Positions 16,824 through 25,964 of a stretch of 64,000 bases of DNA are shown piece after piece (the first letter of the stretch is position 1; every line of letters begins with the position of its first letter). Location: NCBI GenBank assembly GCA_965247525.1, contig OZ252015.1:1116001-1180000 (forward strand). The letters are read 5' to 3'. The notes beneath the pieces were generated by a model that worked only from the letters and a program-made list of their open reading frames with translations, did not search any database and was not told the origin of the DNA. This DNA is from JAZKID01 sp965247525 (GTDB lineage: Bacteria; Pseudomonadota; Alphaproteobacteria; Rhizobiales; UBA4765). The position numbers and the translations under genes were made by a program.

Positions 16824-17600
16824 ATGACCGCCAGATTGCCTGACACGTTTTTCGTCCTTGCACTTACCGCCCTTGTGCTGAATATAAATCTGCACGCGCA
16901 TGCCGCGACACTTTATTTTGCCGATGGGCCAGCGCCGCGCGTACTGTCCTTGCCGCACCCCAAAACCATGGACGAGTTGCAAAAAGCGCTTGGCTTGCCA
17001 CACACACCCTCCACCATGCCAGCACCCGCGCCCGTTCTGCCCGCATCCACCTGTCTTGCCGATCTCAAAACCTTGAAGATTGAAGCAACAGAGGCCAGCG
17101 CGCCAATGAGCAGCAACAGCTTTTGCACCATCGATATGCCGGTTAAACTTGTGTCCGTCACACTCGGCGATGGCGCTCAAATCAAATTCACCGATACACC
17201 CTTGCTGGCCTGCACTTTTGCCAAAGAGCTTGGCGCCTATGTTGCAAAAGTCCTGAACCCGCTTGCCGTGGCCTCGCTCGGGGCGAACCTGTCAGAGATC
17301 GGCACCGGCCCCGGCTATGAATGCCGGTTTCGCAACCGCGCCAGCAGTGGCAAAATGAGCGAGCACGCCCACGGACTTGCAGCCGACATTCAACATTTTA
17401 AAACCGCAGCACAGCCCTCTTTTTCATTCAGCGGCGCCGCGGCAAGCGGCGAGAAGGAATTTGTCGGCCTGTTTCCGCGCTCGGCCTGCGGGTTTTTTGC
17501 GACCGTTCTTGGCCCCAGTTCAGGCGACATGCACAAAGACCATATCCATGTCGACATGGAGCCGCGCCGCCAGCGCTATGGCAGTTTTTGCCAGCCTTAA
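16824..17600 (+). CDS. Extensin-like family protein, probable periplasmic peptidase
   Basis: 258 residues from ATG 16824, which directly gives a signal peptide (TFFVLALTALVLNINLHAHA). The C-terminal domain resembles the 'extensin-like' family (PF06904): a Cys-rich beginning (PASTCLADLKTL), YECRFRNRASSGKMSEHAHGLAADI and a terminal DMHKDHIHVDM. The His and Asp residues of SEHAHGLAADI and HKDHIHVD match the zinc ligands of LAS-type peptidases such as MepA and D-Ala-D-Ala carboxypeptidases, so a cell-wall role is likely (inference). The open frame extends to 16707, but that part would disrupt the signal peptide. It stands alone. Confidence 0.8.
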   Translation: MTARLPDTFFVLALTALVLNINLHAHAATLYFADGPAPRVLSLPHPKTMDELQKALGLPHTPSTMPAPAPVLPASTCLADLKTLKIEATEASAPMSSNSFCTIDMPVKLVSVTLGDGAQIKFTDTPLLACTFAKELGAYVAKVLNPLAVASLGANLSEIGTGPGYECRFRNRASSGKMSEHAHGLAADIQHFKTAAQPSFSFSGAAASGEKEFVGLFPRSACGFFATVLGPSSGDMHKDHIHVDMEPRRQRYGSFCQP

Positions 17601-17671
17601 GCGCATCGCTGCGACACAGGCGATCTGAAATGTGCTATGGCATTTTCAACGTGTCAAAAAGGGAGAGCGTT

Positions 17672-17935
17672 ATGATTGGTATTGGCTGGTTGATGAGCAT
17701 TGTTCTTGGCGGCCTTGCGGGCTATATCGCCGAAAAAATCATGAAGGCAGATATGGGCGTGCTGGCCAATATCATTGCCGGCATTCTTGGCGCGGTTTTG
17801 CTGAACGGCCTGCTGCAGATTTTTAACATCGTTCCGCCGCAGGGCTGGCTGATGCAATGCGTTGTTGGTGTTGTCGGTGCATGTATCGTCATCGCCCTCT
17901 ACCGGACGCTGTTCGCGCGAAAAACCGTGCTCTAG
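17672..17935 (+). CDS. GlsB/YeaQ/YmgE family small membrane protein
   Basis: 87 residues from ATG 17672, with GGGAGAG eight bases upstream. Three hydrophobic helices: IGWLMSIVLGGLAGYIAEKIM, ANIIAGILGAVLLNGLLQIF and a C-terminal MQCVVGVVGACIVIALYRTL. The glycine zippers in the first two helices (GGLAGYIA, GILGAVLL) are characteristic of this transglycosylase-associated family of unknown function, often induced by envelope stress. Monocistronic by spacing, ending at a hairpin shared with the convergent TadG-like gene. Confidence 0.85.
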   Translation: MIGIGWLMSIVLGGLAGYIAEKIMKADMGVLANIIAGILGAVLLNGLLQIFNIVPPQGWLMQCVVGVVGACIVIALYRTLFARKTVL

Positions 17936-17944
17936 CCTGAACAA

Positions 17945-17971
17945 AAAAGGCCGGTTGTTATGCCGGCCTTT
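17945..17971. terminator. Terminator between GlsB-type gene and TadG-like gene
   Basis: Stem AAAGGCCGG/CCGGCCTTT. The better T-run (six bases) lies on the minus-strand side, so it mainly ends the convergent TadG-like gene but may serve both. Confidence 0.75.
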
Positions 17972-17994
17972 GAATGCGTTTTTGAATGGTTGTT

Positions 17995-19323
17995 TTATTT
18001 GCTCATGCGCACAGCTGTCGGATGCTTTGACAGGGCGTTTGCAATCTGCACAGCAAGATTGTTGGTGGCCGATTGCAGGGAATAGTTGAACACTTTGTCG
18101 TTGAGGCCCCAGGTGCCGATGCTTTCGCGCCAGCGCGCCGTCCCGCCTGCCGGGCAGTTATGATCGTCAACGCTTCCCGTCACATCACTCATGGTTGAGC
18201 CTGATGAAGCAACAGCCGTGCCGCCATCCTGTTCTTCAAGTGTGGCGCAAGCACGGTCCAGATTGCCGAAGAACACCATCAGCTTGTTTTTCTGGTCAAG
18301 AATATCCGCATCATTCCATTTGGCTTTCAGATCGGCATAGCTGCCGGGCTGGTTGCTGGGGGTTCGTGCCCGCGCATCATTGATCGGCCGCGCATTGGCG
18401 TCTGTCCAGATCGCGATCAGCGGGGTGATGCTGGAAATCTTTTTGCTGGGGTCGCTGGCCAACGGGTCACCGACTTTTGCAAAGGTGGTGTTCAGCGCTT
18501 CGTTCAGACAGATAAACCCGCTTTCCGGCTCATCGTCACCATTGGGGCTGCTGGCATTTTCAGCATCGAGAAAGTTCTTGAACGCGCCGCTTTGCGCAGG
18601 AAGGTTCATAAAGCCTTGGCCAGATGAGCTCATCGGCGAAATATGCATGGCCTGTTCGTCAGCATCGCCATATTGCGCCATTTCATAGCGCGGCGGGCTT
18701 GGCTGGTTCAAAGGCCCAAAAGCCGACCCAAAATCACGGTAGAAAATAACACGCACACGCATGGCTTCGAATTCCGCTTTGTCATCGGCTTTCAACTGCG
18801 CGTTGATGTTCTGCTGTAAATTATAAGCGGCATTCGTCACGCCGTCGATTTCTTCCTGCATTGAGCCAGTGGCGTCGATACAAAATACCATGTCGAGCTG
18901 GCGGTTGCGCTGGCTGAAATTCGTCTCGGCAAACAAAGGCTGACCCATTTCACTTGTGCCAAGAAAACTCATGAAGCGGGTGGGCATGACCATGACCATA
19001 TCGGCGCGCAGGCCGTCTTCGTCCGCAGTCGGTGCAATTTTAAGGTCTGTCACGTAAGAGGCGATATCTTCAGACAATGTTGCAAAGAAATATTTTTGAG
19101 CGACAGCGGCGCGCTCTTCAGGGCTAAGATCTTTTTGCGATGTCCCGGCGAGAACCGCGGCATCGAGATGCTCCTGCATGGCGGCCTTGTTGCTGTTGAG
19201 CTGTGTGTAATCGATGGCGACACCGATACAAAATAAAAGTGGCACAAGAACGAGTGCGAAAATAATGGCGCTGACGCCGCGTTCGCAGGAAACCAGTTTT
19301 TCAAAATTCTTAACGCAATACAT
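17995..19323 (-). CDS. TadG-like protein with von Willebrand A domain
   Basis: 442 residues from ATG 19323 (GAAGAG seven bases upstream); a GTG at 19338 would add five. The N-terminus has the prepilin-like TadG helix, ERGVSAIIFALVLVPLLFCIGVAIDY, ending in the DYTQLNSNKAAMQEHLDAAVLAG segment. A vWA domain follows from about residue 145, with MIDAS variant CIDATGSMQEE (Asp-x-Thr-x-Ser). Such proteins anchor in the inner membrane and act with Flp/Tad pili, binding partners through the metal site. No other tad gene is adjacent; the window's tad operon is near 35-38 kb, so this is an orphan paralogue with its own promoter region (19324-19593). Confidence 0.8.
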   Translation of the reverse strand: MYCVKNFEKLVSCERGVSAIIFALVLVPLLFCIGVAIDYTQLNSNKAAMQEHLDAAVLAGTSQKDLSPEERAAVAQKYFFATLSEDIASYVTDLKIAPTADEDGLRADMVMVMPTRFMSFLGTSEMGQPLFAETNFSQRNRQLDMVFCIDATGSMQEEIDGVTNAAYNLQQNINAQLKADDKAEFEAMRVRVIFYRDFGSAFGPLNQPSPPRYEMAQYGDADEQAMHISPMSSSGQGFMNLPAQSGAFKNFLDAENASSPNGDDEPESGFICLNEALNTTFAKVGDPLASDPSKKISSITPLIAIWTDANARPINDARARTPSNQPGSYADLKAKWNDADILDQKNKLMVFFGNLDRACATLEEQDGGTAVASSGSTMSDVTGSVDDHNCPAGGTARWRESIGTWGLNDKVFNYSLQSATNNLAVQIANALSKHPTAVRMSK

Positions 19324-19593
19324 GATATATCTCTTCACTGAACACTATGCCGTTCATACATTTTTAATCTGCTTCTCTGAATCAAGACTTAAACAAATCG
19401 TTAAAACTTGAACGACTGCGCATATTTTTTATTAAAAAAACGGGCCACAGGCTGTAAAAAACAACAATTGTAAACGCCGTTGAATTTACGGTCTTAAATA
19501 ACGCGTGATCTCGCGCATTTGTGACCAAAAATTAACCTAATAGCTACGAACACAGCCCTAAACTTAGGAGGTCGTTCAATAAGGGGTTAACAG

Positions 19594-19836
19594 ATGCGCT
19601 CAGACAAACACGTTCCAGAACTTGCCGATCTTGGCAGTGGCCGTCTTGCTTATGTGCGCGCGCTTCGCTCCGAAGATGTTCCAAGTCTTTTCCCGCAAGC
19701 CCCAAAAATGGCCGCAGGGCTTCAACTGTTCGCGCTTCTCAGCGCCGATGGCACGCCGATTGTTCTGACCGACACACAAGAAGCTGCAAAAGCGACCGCC
19801 TGGAACAATGACCTGGTCACAGTCAGCGTTCACTAA
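19594..19836 (+). CDS. DUF1150 family protein
   Basis: 80 residues, the family's usual size, starting after AAGGGG at about 19580. The pattern GRLAYVRALRSEDVPSLFP ... LQLFALLSADGTPIVLTDTQEAAKATAWNNDLVTVSVH is that of the alphaproteobacterial DUF1150 family, whose function is unknown. It is usually found near small heat-shock genes, which are absent here. The gene is followed by the acyltransferase gene 64 bases on. Confidence 0.82.
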   Translation: MRSDKHVPELADLGSGRLAYVRALRSEDVPSLFPQAPKMAAGLQLFALLSADGTPIVLTDTQEAAKATAWNNDLVTVSVH

Positions 19837-19900
19837 AGCGGCGCATTAACCTGCGCCTTAGCGGCGACATGTATAAGCAGGCCACGGGGCCTGCTTTTTT

Positions 19901-20926
19901 ATGACGATCCTCTCCTCACCTTTGCGCATCGGCTGGCTTGATATGGCCAAGGGCATGACCATTGTCCTTGTTGTGATGATGCATACAGCGCTTGGCGTCA
20001 GCACTGAAATGCCCGGCCCCAACGCCTTGCGGTGGCTTGTCGATTTTGCTTTGCCTTTTCGTATTCCGGCTTTCTTTTTTCTGGCCGGCGTTCTGGCGCC
20101 GCGCGCTATGGAAAAAAACTGGCCGCGCTTTCTTGATGCCAAATTGCTGCATTTTGCGTATTTCTATGTGCTCTGGCTGACACTCCAATTTGCGCTGAAA
20201 GCGCCGCATATGGTGCAAAGCAATGGTTTGGAAGGTGTGATCGCGAGTTATCTCACCGCTTTCGTGCAGCCGTTCGGCACGCTGTGGTTTATCTATCTTT
20301 TGCCTTTGTTTTTTATCGTCGCCCGCCTGATACGGTCTCTGCCGGTTTTACCTGTTGTAATTGTGCTGGCCGCACTCGAAATTTTTCATGTCGCGACAGG
20401 CGCGATTGTGATTGACGAGTTTTGCGCCCGCTTCGTTTATTTTTATGCAGGCTGCGCATTCAGCGCGCAGGCTTTTGCCTGTGCCGACACCGTCAAAAGC
20501 AAACCGTTCAGTGGATGTTGCCTGATTGTCTTATGGCTGCTGGGCAATTGGTTTTGTGTCAGCGCCGGACTGTCAGGCCTGCCTTTTGTGTCTTTGTTCT
20601 TGGGTGCGCTCGGCACGTTGGGGCTGGTCTCGCTGTCAGTGTTTTTGGCGCTGGCAACACAGCTGTCGTTTTTGCAAACGCTGGGGCGGCATTCGCTGGT
20701 GATTTATCTCAGCTTTTTTCTACCCATGGCCTTTCTTCGCGAAACACTTATTTCCAGTGGGTTGCTGCACAATGCCGGGCTGGTGTCTGTGCTGGTGCTG
20801 GCCGGAGCCGTTGTTTTTCCGCTTGGCCTTCACAGGCTGGTACAAAAAACAGGCATTGGCCTGTTTCTGTTCGAGCGGCCAAAATGGGCGCGTTTCAGTA
20901 GCAATTCGAGGACAGACCCCATATAG
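19901..20926 (+). CDS. Acyltransferase 3 family integral membrane protein
   Basis: 341 residues with about ten hydrophobic helices. The N-terminus IGWLDMAKGMTIVLVVMMHT carries the 'D.aKGi.i.lVv..H' motif with the conserved histidine in helix 1, and the next helix has DFALPFRIPAFFFLAGVL, both typical of membrane acyltransferases (OafA/fucose-4-O-acetylase group) that O-acetylate cell-surface glycans. GTLWFIYLLPLFFI fits the conserved 'G.lWFl..L' segment. The start follows a T-run with no strong ribosome binding site. polA begins seven bases after the stop, so they are likely co-transcribed. Confidence 0.82.
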   Translation: MTILSSPLRIGWLDMAKGMTIVLVVMMHTALGVSTEMPGPNALRWLVDFALPFRIPAFFFLAGVLAPRAMEKNWPRFLDAKLLHFAYFYVLWLTLQFALKAPHMVQSNGLEGVIASYLTAFVQPFGTLWFIYLLPLFFIVARLIRSLPVLPVVIVLAALEIFHVATGAIVIDEFCARFVYFYAGCAFSAQAFACADTVKSKPFSGCCLIVLWLLGNWFCVSAGLSGLPFVSLFLGALGTLGLVSLSVFLALATQLSFLQTLGRHSLVIYLSFFLPMAFLRETLISSGLLHNAGLVSVLVLAGAVVFPLGLHRLVQKTGIGLFLFERPKWARFSSNSRTDPI

Positions 20927-20933
20927 AAGACAG

Positions 20934-23843
20934 ATGTCTTCTTCTGTCACGCAGCGGCTCATCCTCGTCGATGGCTCAGGGTATATCTTTCGCGCCTATC
21001 ATGCGCTGCCGCCATTGACGCGGCGCTCGGACGGCCTGCCGATTGGCGCCGTTGCCGGATTTTGCAACATGCTGTGGAAGCTTGTTGCCGACAGCAAAGA
21101 GCATCAACCAACGCATTTCGCCGTTATTTTTGACGCCAGCGCTGTCACCTTTCGCAATGAACTCTATGAAGGCTACAAAGCCGACCGCCCGACACCGCCC
21201 GATGATTTGCGCCCGCAGTTCTCGCTGATCCGCGATGCCGTGCGCGCCTTCAACCTGCCCTGCATCGAGCAAAATGGTTTTGAGGCCGACGACATTATCG
21301 CGACCTACACCCGCCAGGCCGAAGAGGCCAAGATGGATGTCATTATCGTGTCGTCCGATAAAGACCTGATGCAGCTTGTCAGCGACAAGACCTGCATGCT
21401 CGACACGATGAAAAACAAAACGATCTGCCGCGATGAGGTGATCGAAAAGTTTGGCGTGCCGCCGGAAAAAGTCATCGAAGTGCAGGCGCTTGCCGGAGAC
21501 AGTATTGACGGCGTGCCCGGCGTGCCCGGCATCGGCATCAAAACCGCGGCGCAGCTGATTGAAGAATATGGCGACCTTGAAACGCTTTTGGCGAAAGCCC
21601 CCGACATCAAGCAGCAAAAGCGCCGCGAAAACCTGATCGAATTTGCCGACCAGGCGCGTCTTTCAAAAAAGCTGGTGACGCTTGATGCGCATGTGCCTGT
21701 CACATTGCCGCTCGACGCATTGACCATTGAGCCGCCGCGCGGGCCCGATCTTGTCGCGTTCTGCAAGGCCATGGAATTTACGACACTCACCAAACGTGTG
21801 GCTGAAGCGCTTGACGTTGAGGCCGCGCATGTCGAGCCTGCAAGTGTTGACGTAAAGTACTGGCCGCCGGAAGGCGGCATTGCCCAAGCGCCGACCCGCC
21901 GTGCCTTCGTGCCACCAACGGAAGCTGACGCGCCAACCTTGCCGATGCGGCAGGCCGCGCAAACCGTGTCTGTCGAGACAACTTTATCAACAGCCGGTTT
22001 CGATCATGCGCGCTACGAAACCGTCACCTCGCTTAACGCGCTCGATGCGTGGATTGCCCGCGCCAGAGCAGCGGGGCGCGTCGCGCTGGATACGGAAACA
22101 TCCTCGATTGATGCGCAAAGCGCCGATCTTGTTGGCGTGTCGCTTGCGACAGACATCAATACCGCCTGCTATATCCCATTGACACATCGTGGCGGCGACG
22201 GCCTTTTCGACAGCGGTTTTGTCGAGGGGCAATTGCCGCGCGGGCAGGTGATTGAAAAGCTGCAGCCGCTGCTTAACGATCCCGCCATTCTCAAAATCGG
22301 GCAGAACATCAAATATGATTTGAGCGTGCTGCGGCGCTTTGGCACAGACATAACGCCCTTTGATGACACGATGCTGCTGTCTTATGTCATCGAAGGCGGC
22401 AGCGGCATGCGCGGCCTCGATGAAATGGCAAAACGCTTTTTCAACCACACGCCCATTTCATTTAAAGACGTGACGGCAGGACAAAAAGGCGAAAAAGATT
22501 TCGCCCTTGTGCCACTCGATGCAGCGACCCGCTATGCCGCTGAAGACGCCGACATTGCGCTGCGCTTATGGCTGCTGCTGCGGCCCCAGCTCGCCGCGGT
22601 AAAACTGACCACCGTCTATGAAACGTTAGAGCGGCCGCTTGTCGCTGTTCTGGCTGACATGGAAGCCCGCGGCGTCATGGTTGACCGCAAAACGCTCAGC
22701 CTTTTGTCAAACCAGTTTGCAAAAACCATCGAAGTGCGTGAGCGCGAAATCGGCGAGGTTGCGGGCGGTTCTTTTAACATCGGCTCGCCAAAACAGCTCG
22801 GCGAGGTTTTGTTCGAGCGCATGAAACTGCCCGGCGGCAAAAAAACCGCCAGCGGCCAATGGGCCACCGATGCCGGCACGTTGGAAGAACTGGCTGCGCA
22901 GGGTGAAAAACTTCCCGCAAAAATTCTCGAATGGCGGCAACTGTCAAAGTTGAAAAGCACTTACACCGATGCGCTTCCCAACCACATCAATGCGCGCACA
23001 GGGCGCGTCCATACAAGTTTTGCGCTGGCCGCGACATCAACGGGGCGGCTCTCCTCGTCAGAGCCAAATGTGCAGAACATTCCCATTCGCAATGAAGAAG
23101 GGCGAAAAATTCGCACCGCTTTTATTGCCGCCCCCGGCAATATGCTGATCTCCGCCGATTACAGCCAGATTGAACTGCGCGTGCTGGCGCACATGGCCGA
23201 CATTCCGGAGCTGAAGGCGGCGTTTGCCAAAGGGATCGACATTCACGCCGCCACGGCTTCCGAAATGTTTGGCGTCGCGGTTGAGGGCATGGACCCGATG
23301 GTGCGCCGCAAAGCCAAGGCCATCAACTTTGGCATTGTCTACGGCATCTCGGCCTTCGGCCTTGCTGCCCAGCTCGGCATTGGCCGCGATGAAGCGGGGC
23401 AGTATATCAAAACCTATTTCGAACGCTTCCCCGGCATTAAAACCTATATGGCGGCCACAAAAGACAAGTGCCACCAGCAAGGCTATGTCGAAACCCTGTT
23501 TGGCCGGCGCTGCTCTTACCCCAATATCGTCACGAAAAATCCGGCGCAGCGCGCCGCTGTCGAACGCGCCGCCATCAATGCGCCGATTCAGGGTTCGGCC
23601 GCTGACATAATCCGGCGCGCCATGATCCGCATGGATGGAGCATTGCTTGACGCTGGCCTCACCACACAAATGCTTCTGCAGGTGCATGACGAGTTGATCT
23701 TCGAAGCACCCGAGCATGAAGTTGAAAAAGCGCTGCCGCTTATTCGCAATGTGATGGAAAAAGCGGCGCTGCCGGTTGTCGATTTGTCCGTGCCGCTTGT
23801 TGTTGATGCGCGGGCGGGCCTCAATTGGGATTCAGCCCACTAA
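20934..23843 (+). CDS. polA: DNA polymerase I
   Basis: 969 residues from ATG 20934; the frame opens earlier but runs through the acyltransferase gene. Three domains are intact. The 5' nuclease (1-290) shows LILVDGSGYIFRAYHALP and VSSDKDLMQLV. The 3'-5' proofreading exonuclease (about 370-560) keeps VALDTETSS, IGQNIKYDLSVL and YAAEDADIAL, so proofreading should be active. The polymerase (590-969) has motif A SADYSQIELRVLAHM, motif B KAINFGIVYGISAFGL and motif C QVHDELIFE. It fills gaps and replaces Okazaki primers. AGAAGACAG precedes the start. Confidence 0.96.
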   Translation: MSSSVTQRLILVDGSGYIFRAYHALPPLTRRSDGLPIGAVAGFCNMLWKLVADSKEHQPTHFAVIFDASAVTFRNELYEGYKADRPTPPDDLRPQFSLIRDAVRAFNLPCIEQNGFEADDIIATYTRQAEEAKMDVIIVSSDKDLMQLVSDKTCMLDTMKNKTICRDEVIEKFGVPPEKVIEVQALAGDSIDGVPGVPGIGIKTAAQLIEEYGDLETLLAKAPDIKQQKRRENLIEFADQARLSKKLVTLDAHVPVTLPLDALTIEPPRGPDLVAFCKAMEFTTLTKRVAEALDVEAAHVEPASVDVKYWPPEGGIAQAPTRRAFVPPTEADAPTLPMRQAAQTVSVETTLSTAGFDHARYETVTSLNALDAWIARARAAGRVALDTETSSIDAQSADLVGVSLATDINTACYIPLTHRGGDGLFDSGFVEGQLPRGQVIEKLQPLLNDPAILKIGQNIKYDLSVLRRFGTDITPFDDTMLLSYVIEGGSGMRGLDEMAKRFFNHTPISFKDVTAGQKGEKDFALVPLDAATRYAAEDADIALRLWLLLRPQLAAVKLTTVYETLERPLVAVLADMEARGVMVDRKTLSLLSNQFAKTIEVREREIGEVAGGSFNIGSPKQLGEVLFERMKLPGGKKTASGQWATDAGTLEELAAQGEKLPAKILEWRQLSKLKSTYTDALPNHINARTGRVHTSFALAATSTGRLSSSEPNVQNIPIRNEEGRKIRTAFIAAPGNMLISADYSQIELRVLAHMADIPELKAAFAKGIDIHAATASEMFGVAVEGMDPMVRRKAKAINFGIVYGISAFGLAAQLGIGRDEAGQYIKTYFERFPGIKTYMAATKDKCHQQGYVETLFGRRCSYPNIVTKNPAQRAAVERAAINAPIQGSAADIIRRAMIRMDGALLDAGLTTQMLLQVHDELIFEAPEHEVEKALPLIRNVMEKAALPVVDLSVPLVVDARAGLNWDSAH

Positions 23844-23922
23844 AACGCAGATTTTAGTCGTCCTTTGGGAACGTTCTAGGGTGCCGTCTGTTTGTTTCTC
23901 GATCACAATCAAGGAGACAGAT

Positions 23923-24330
23923 ATGCGTTCACTTTATATTGCCTGCGGCCTTGCCGCAGCGCTTGTCGGCACCACAGCCCCAACATTTGCACAGACACAG
24001 ACAGAACAGGGCGCCGCACAAGGCGCTTCGGACGGCGCGAAAGTGCTCGGCCCCGTCGGTGCAGCTGCGGGTGCCGTCGTTGGCGCGACCGGCGGATTGG
24101 TGTCCGATATCGTGGCACCCAAATTCCGCACTTACGTTATTGAGAAAAAATATCCGTCCTATGCCTATACGGGCGACGTGCGCACAGGTGTGGTTTTGCC
24201 ATCAACAGGTGTGACTTATTACGATGTCCCTGCTGAATATCATGTTGGCCCGAACTATCGCTACACCATCGTTAACGATACGCCGGTGCTGGTCGATACA
24301 AGCAGCTACACCATCGTTCAGACCTACTAA
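23923..24330 (+). CDS. DUF1236-like exported protein
   Basis: 135 residues from ATG 23923 with AAGGAG eight bases upstream. The signal peptide SLYIACGLAAALVGTTAPTFAQ is followed by a Gly/Ala-rich helix (GPVGAAAGAVVGATGGLVSD) and a C-terminal DUF1236-type module: RTGVVLPSTGVTYYDVPAEY ... YRYTIVNDTPVLVDTSSYTIVQTY. The family is found in alphaproteobacterial periplasm and its function is unknown. It ends at a strong terminator. A stub carrying only a similar signal peptide occurs downstream at 24441-24512. Confidence 0.8.
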   Translation: MRSLYIACGLAAALVGTTAPTFAQTQTEQGAAQGASDGAKVLGPVGAAAGAVVGATGGLVSDIVAPKFRTYVIEKKYPSYAYTGDVRTGVVLPSTGVTYYDVPAEYHVGPNYRYTIVNDTPVLVDTSSYTIVQTY

Positions 24331-24349
24331 TCTGAAACATCTGGTTTTT

Positions 24350-24378
24350 AAAAAGCGGCTTCGATAGCCGCTTTTTTT
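24350..24378 (+). terminator. Intrinsic terminator after DUF1236-like gene
   Basis: Stem AAAAGCGGCT/AGCCGCTTTT with loop TCGAT, followed by T's, 20 bases after the stop. Confidence 0.88.
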
Positions 24379-24440
24379 ACACTTGCAGGGAACGCTTTGC
24401 CTTTGTGCATGTTCTTACTTCAACACCAGCGGAGAAAACC

Positions 24441-24512
24441 CATGAACGCCATTTACATCGCCTGCGGATTGGCCGCCGCCCTTTTTACCCTTCCGCTGAC
24501 AGTCTTTAACTA
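24441..24512 (+). pseudogene. Signal-peptide stub, remnant of a DUF1236-like gene copy
   Basis: A 23-codon frame with its own ribosome binding site (GGAGAAAACCC-ATG) encodes MNAIYIACGLAAALFTLP and stops at TAG. It matches the start of the upstream DUF1236-like protein (MRSLYIACGLAAALVGTT) at nearly every position for 14 residues, then ends where the mature protein should begin. A truncated tandem duplicate is the simplest reading; a functional mini-peptide cannot be excluded. Confidence 0.55.
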
Positions 24513-24659
24513 GACAAAACGCTTTTATAATCAGCCTTGAAAAAAGGCTTTCCTATCTCGACATAAAAAATTTGCAACCACAGCCTTTTTGGCTGTTTTT
24601 TTATGCGGTGTTCATAACGGCTTATGGTAGATGTCGCTCCAGTTTAAAAGGGACACACC

Positions 24660-25634
24660 ATGGCCATGAATGCAGACCTTCTTGTTGATCGACGCACATT
24701 ACGCCGCAAGCTGACATTCTGGCGCGCGGCTTTGGTTGTTCTGGCTATTCTTGCAGTGCTGGCGATTGGCGCACTTGTGTCCAAAGGCGGCGCTTTTGGC
24801 AAAAGCCATACGGCCCATATCGCACGCTATGACCTCACCGGCATGATCACCTATGACGACAAAATGCTCGCCGCTTTAAAGCGCATTGAAGAAAATGACG
24901 CCGCAAAAGGCCTGCTGCTTTACATTGACAGTCCTGGCGGATCCACCGCGGGGTCCGAAGCTATTTACGCGGAGCTGCGGCGCATTGCTGCGAAAAAGCC
25001 CGTTGTTGCGCAAATTGCCACGCTCGGCGCATCGGGCGCTTACATCGCCGCCATGGGCTGCGATGAGATTGTCGCCACCAAGACCTCCCTTGTCGGCTCC
25101 ATCGGTGTTCTTGTGCAATGGGCCGAGTTCAGCCAGCTTGCCAAAAACTGGGGTGTCAGCTTTCAGGAAATCAAAACCTCGCCGCTCAAAGCCGCGCCGA
25201 ATTTCTTTGAGCCTCCCAGCGACGAAGCCAAAGCTGCTTTGAAAGCCATTGTCGATGACAGCTTTGACTGGTTCAAAGGCATTGTCACCGACAGGCGCAA
25301 AATGAACCCGCAGGAGCTGGCCAAAGTGTCTGACGGACGGGTTTTTACAGGCCGGCAGGCGCTGGCCTTAAAACTGATCGACGAAATCGGCGATCAGGAA
25401 TCGGCCAAGAACTGGCTTTTGACCAAAACCAAGCTCGATGCCAAGACACCAATCCGGCTCTACAAGGTCAATGAAGACGCATTGCCGGCATGGCTGGGCG
25501 CTGCCAAATCGGTCGCCTCGCTTCTGGGCGTATCCGCTTCGTGGCTCACAGGCGCTTCGGAAAGTTCATCGCGTCTTGACGGCCTTGTCTCACTTTGGCA
25601 ACCTTCAGCGAGTTTTGGCGCAACCCAGCGCTAA
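24660..25634 (+). CDS. sppA: Signal peptide peptidase SppA, S49 family
   Basis: 324 residues, the short single-domain form. A membrane anchor (FWRAALVVLAILAVLAIGAL) near the N-terminus is followed by the ClpP-like fold: LLLYIDSPGGSTAGSEAIYAEL, then IATLGASGAYIAAMGCDEIVA with the catalytic serine, and LVGSIGVLVQ with the KTSPLKAAPNFF segment supplying the lysine region. It degrades cleaved signal peptides and membrane fragments. AAGGGACACACC precedes ATG 24660. The stop is 22 bases before ihfB; sppA-ihfB adjacency is common in alphaproteobacteria. Confidence 0.92.
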   Translation: MAMNADLLVDRRTLRRKLTFWRAALVVLAILAVLAIGALVSKGGAFGKSHTAHIARYDLTGMITYDDKMLAALKRIEENDAAKGLLLYIDSPGGSTAGSEAIYAELRRIAAKKPVVAQIATLGASGAYIAAMGCDEIVATKTSLVGSIGVLVQWAEFSQLAKNWGVSFQEIKTSPLKAAPNFFEPPSDEAKAALKAIVDDSFDWFKGIVTDRRKMNPQELAKVSDGRVFTGRQALALKLIDEIGDQESAKNWLLTKTKLDAKTPIRLYKVNEDALPAWLGAAKSVASLLGVSASWLTGASESSSRLDGLVSLWQPSASFGATQR

Positions 25635-25656
25635 GCGCCTTCAAGGGACGGATCTG

Positions 25657-25956
25657 ATGATTAAGTCTGAACTGATTGAGCAAATCGCAGAAAAAAACCC
25701 GAACCTTTACCAGCGTGATGTCGAGCAGATCGTCAACACGGTTCTTGAAGTGATTACAAAAGCATTGACGCGCGGCGACCGTGTGGAACTGCGTGGCTTT
25801 GGCACATTTTCGGTGAAAAAGCGCCCCGCCCGTACCGGCCGCAATCCGCGCACCGGCGCCACGGTGAGTGTCGACGCCAAAACATTGCCCGCCTTCAAAG
25901 CGGGCAAGGAGCTGCGCGAAAAAATCAATATCGATCCGCCAAAACAAGCCGCCTGA
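25657..25956 (+). CDS. ihfB: Integration host factor subunit beta
   Basis: 99 residues from ATG 25657, with AAGGGACGG upstream; the longer open frame overlaps sppA and is rejected. IHF-beta bends DNA sharply as a heterodimer with IHF-alpha, aiding replication initiation, recombination and transcription. MIKSELIEQIAEKNPNLYQRD at the start, the DNA-intercalating arm GRNPRTGATVSVDAKTLPAFKAGKELRE and the GFGTFSVKKRPAR strand are all diagnostic for the beta rather than alpha or HU form. It is followed after eight bases by lapA. Confidence 0.93.
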   Translation: MIKSELIEQIAEKNPNLYQRDVEQIVNTVLEVITKALTRGDRVELRGFGTFSVKKRPARTGRNPRTGATVSVDAKTLPAFKAGKELREKINIDPPKQAA

Positions 25957-25964
25957 TCGCCAGA

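Noticed and set aside
20757..20933. N-terminal extension of the polA frame
   Set aside because: It overlaps the acyltransferase gene in another frame; ATG 20934 gives the proper PolA start.
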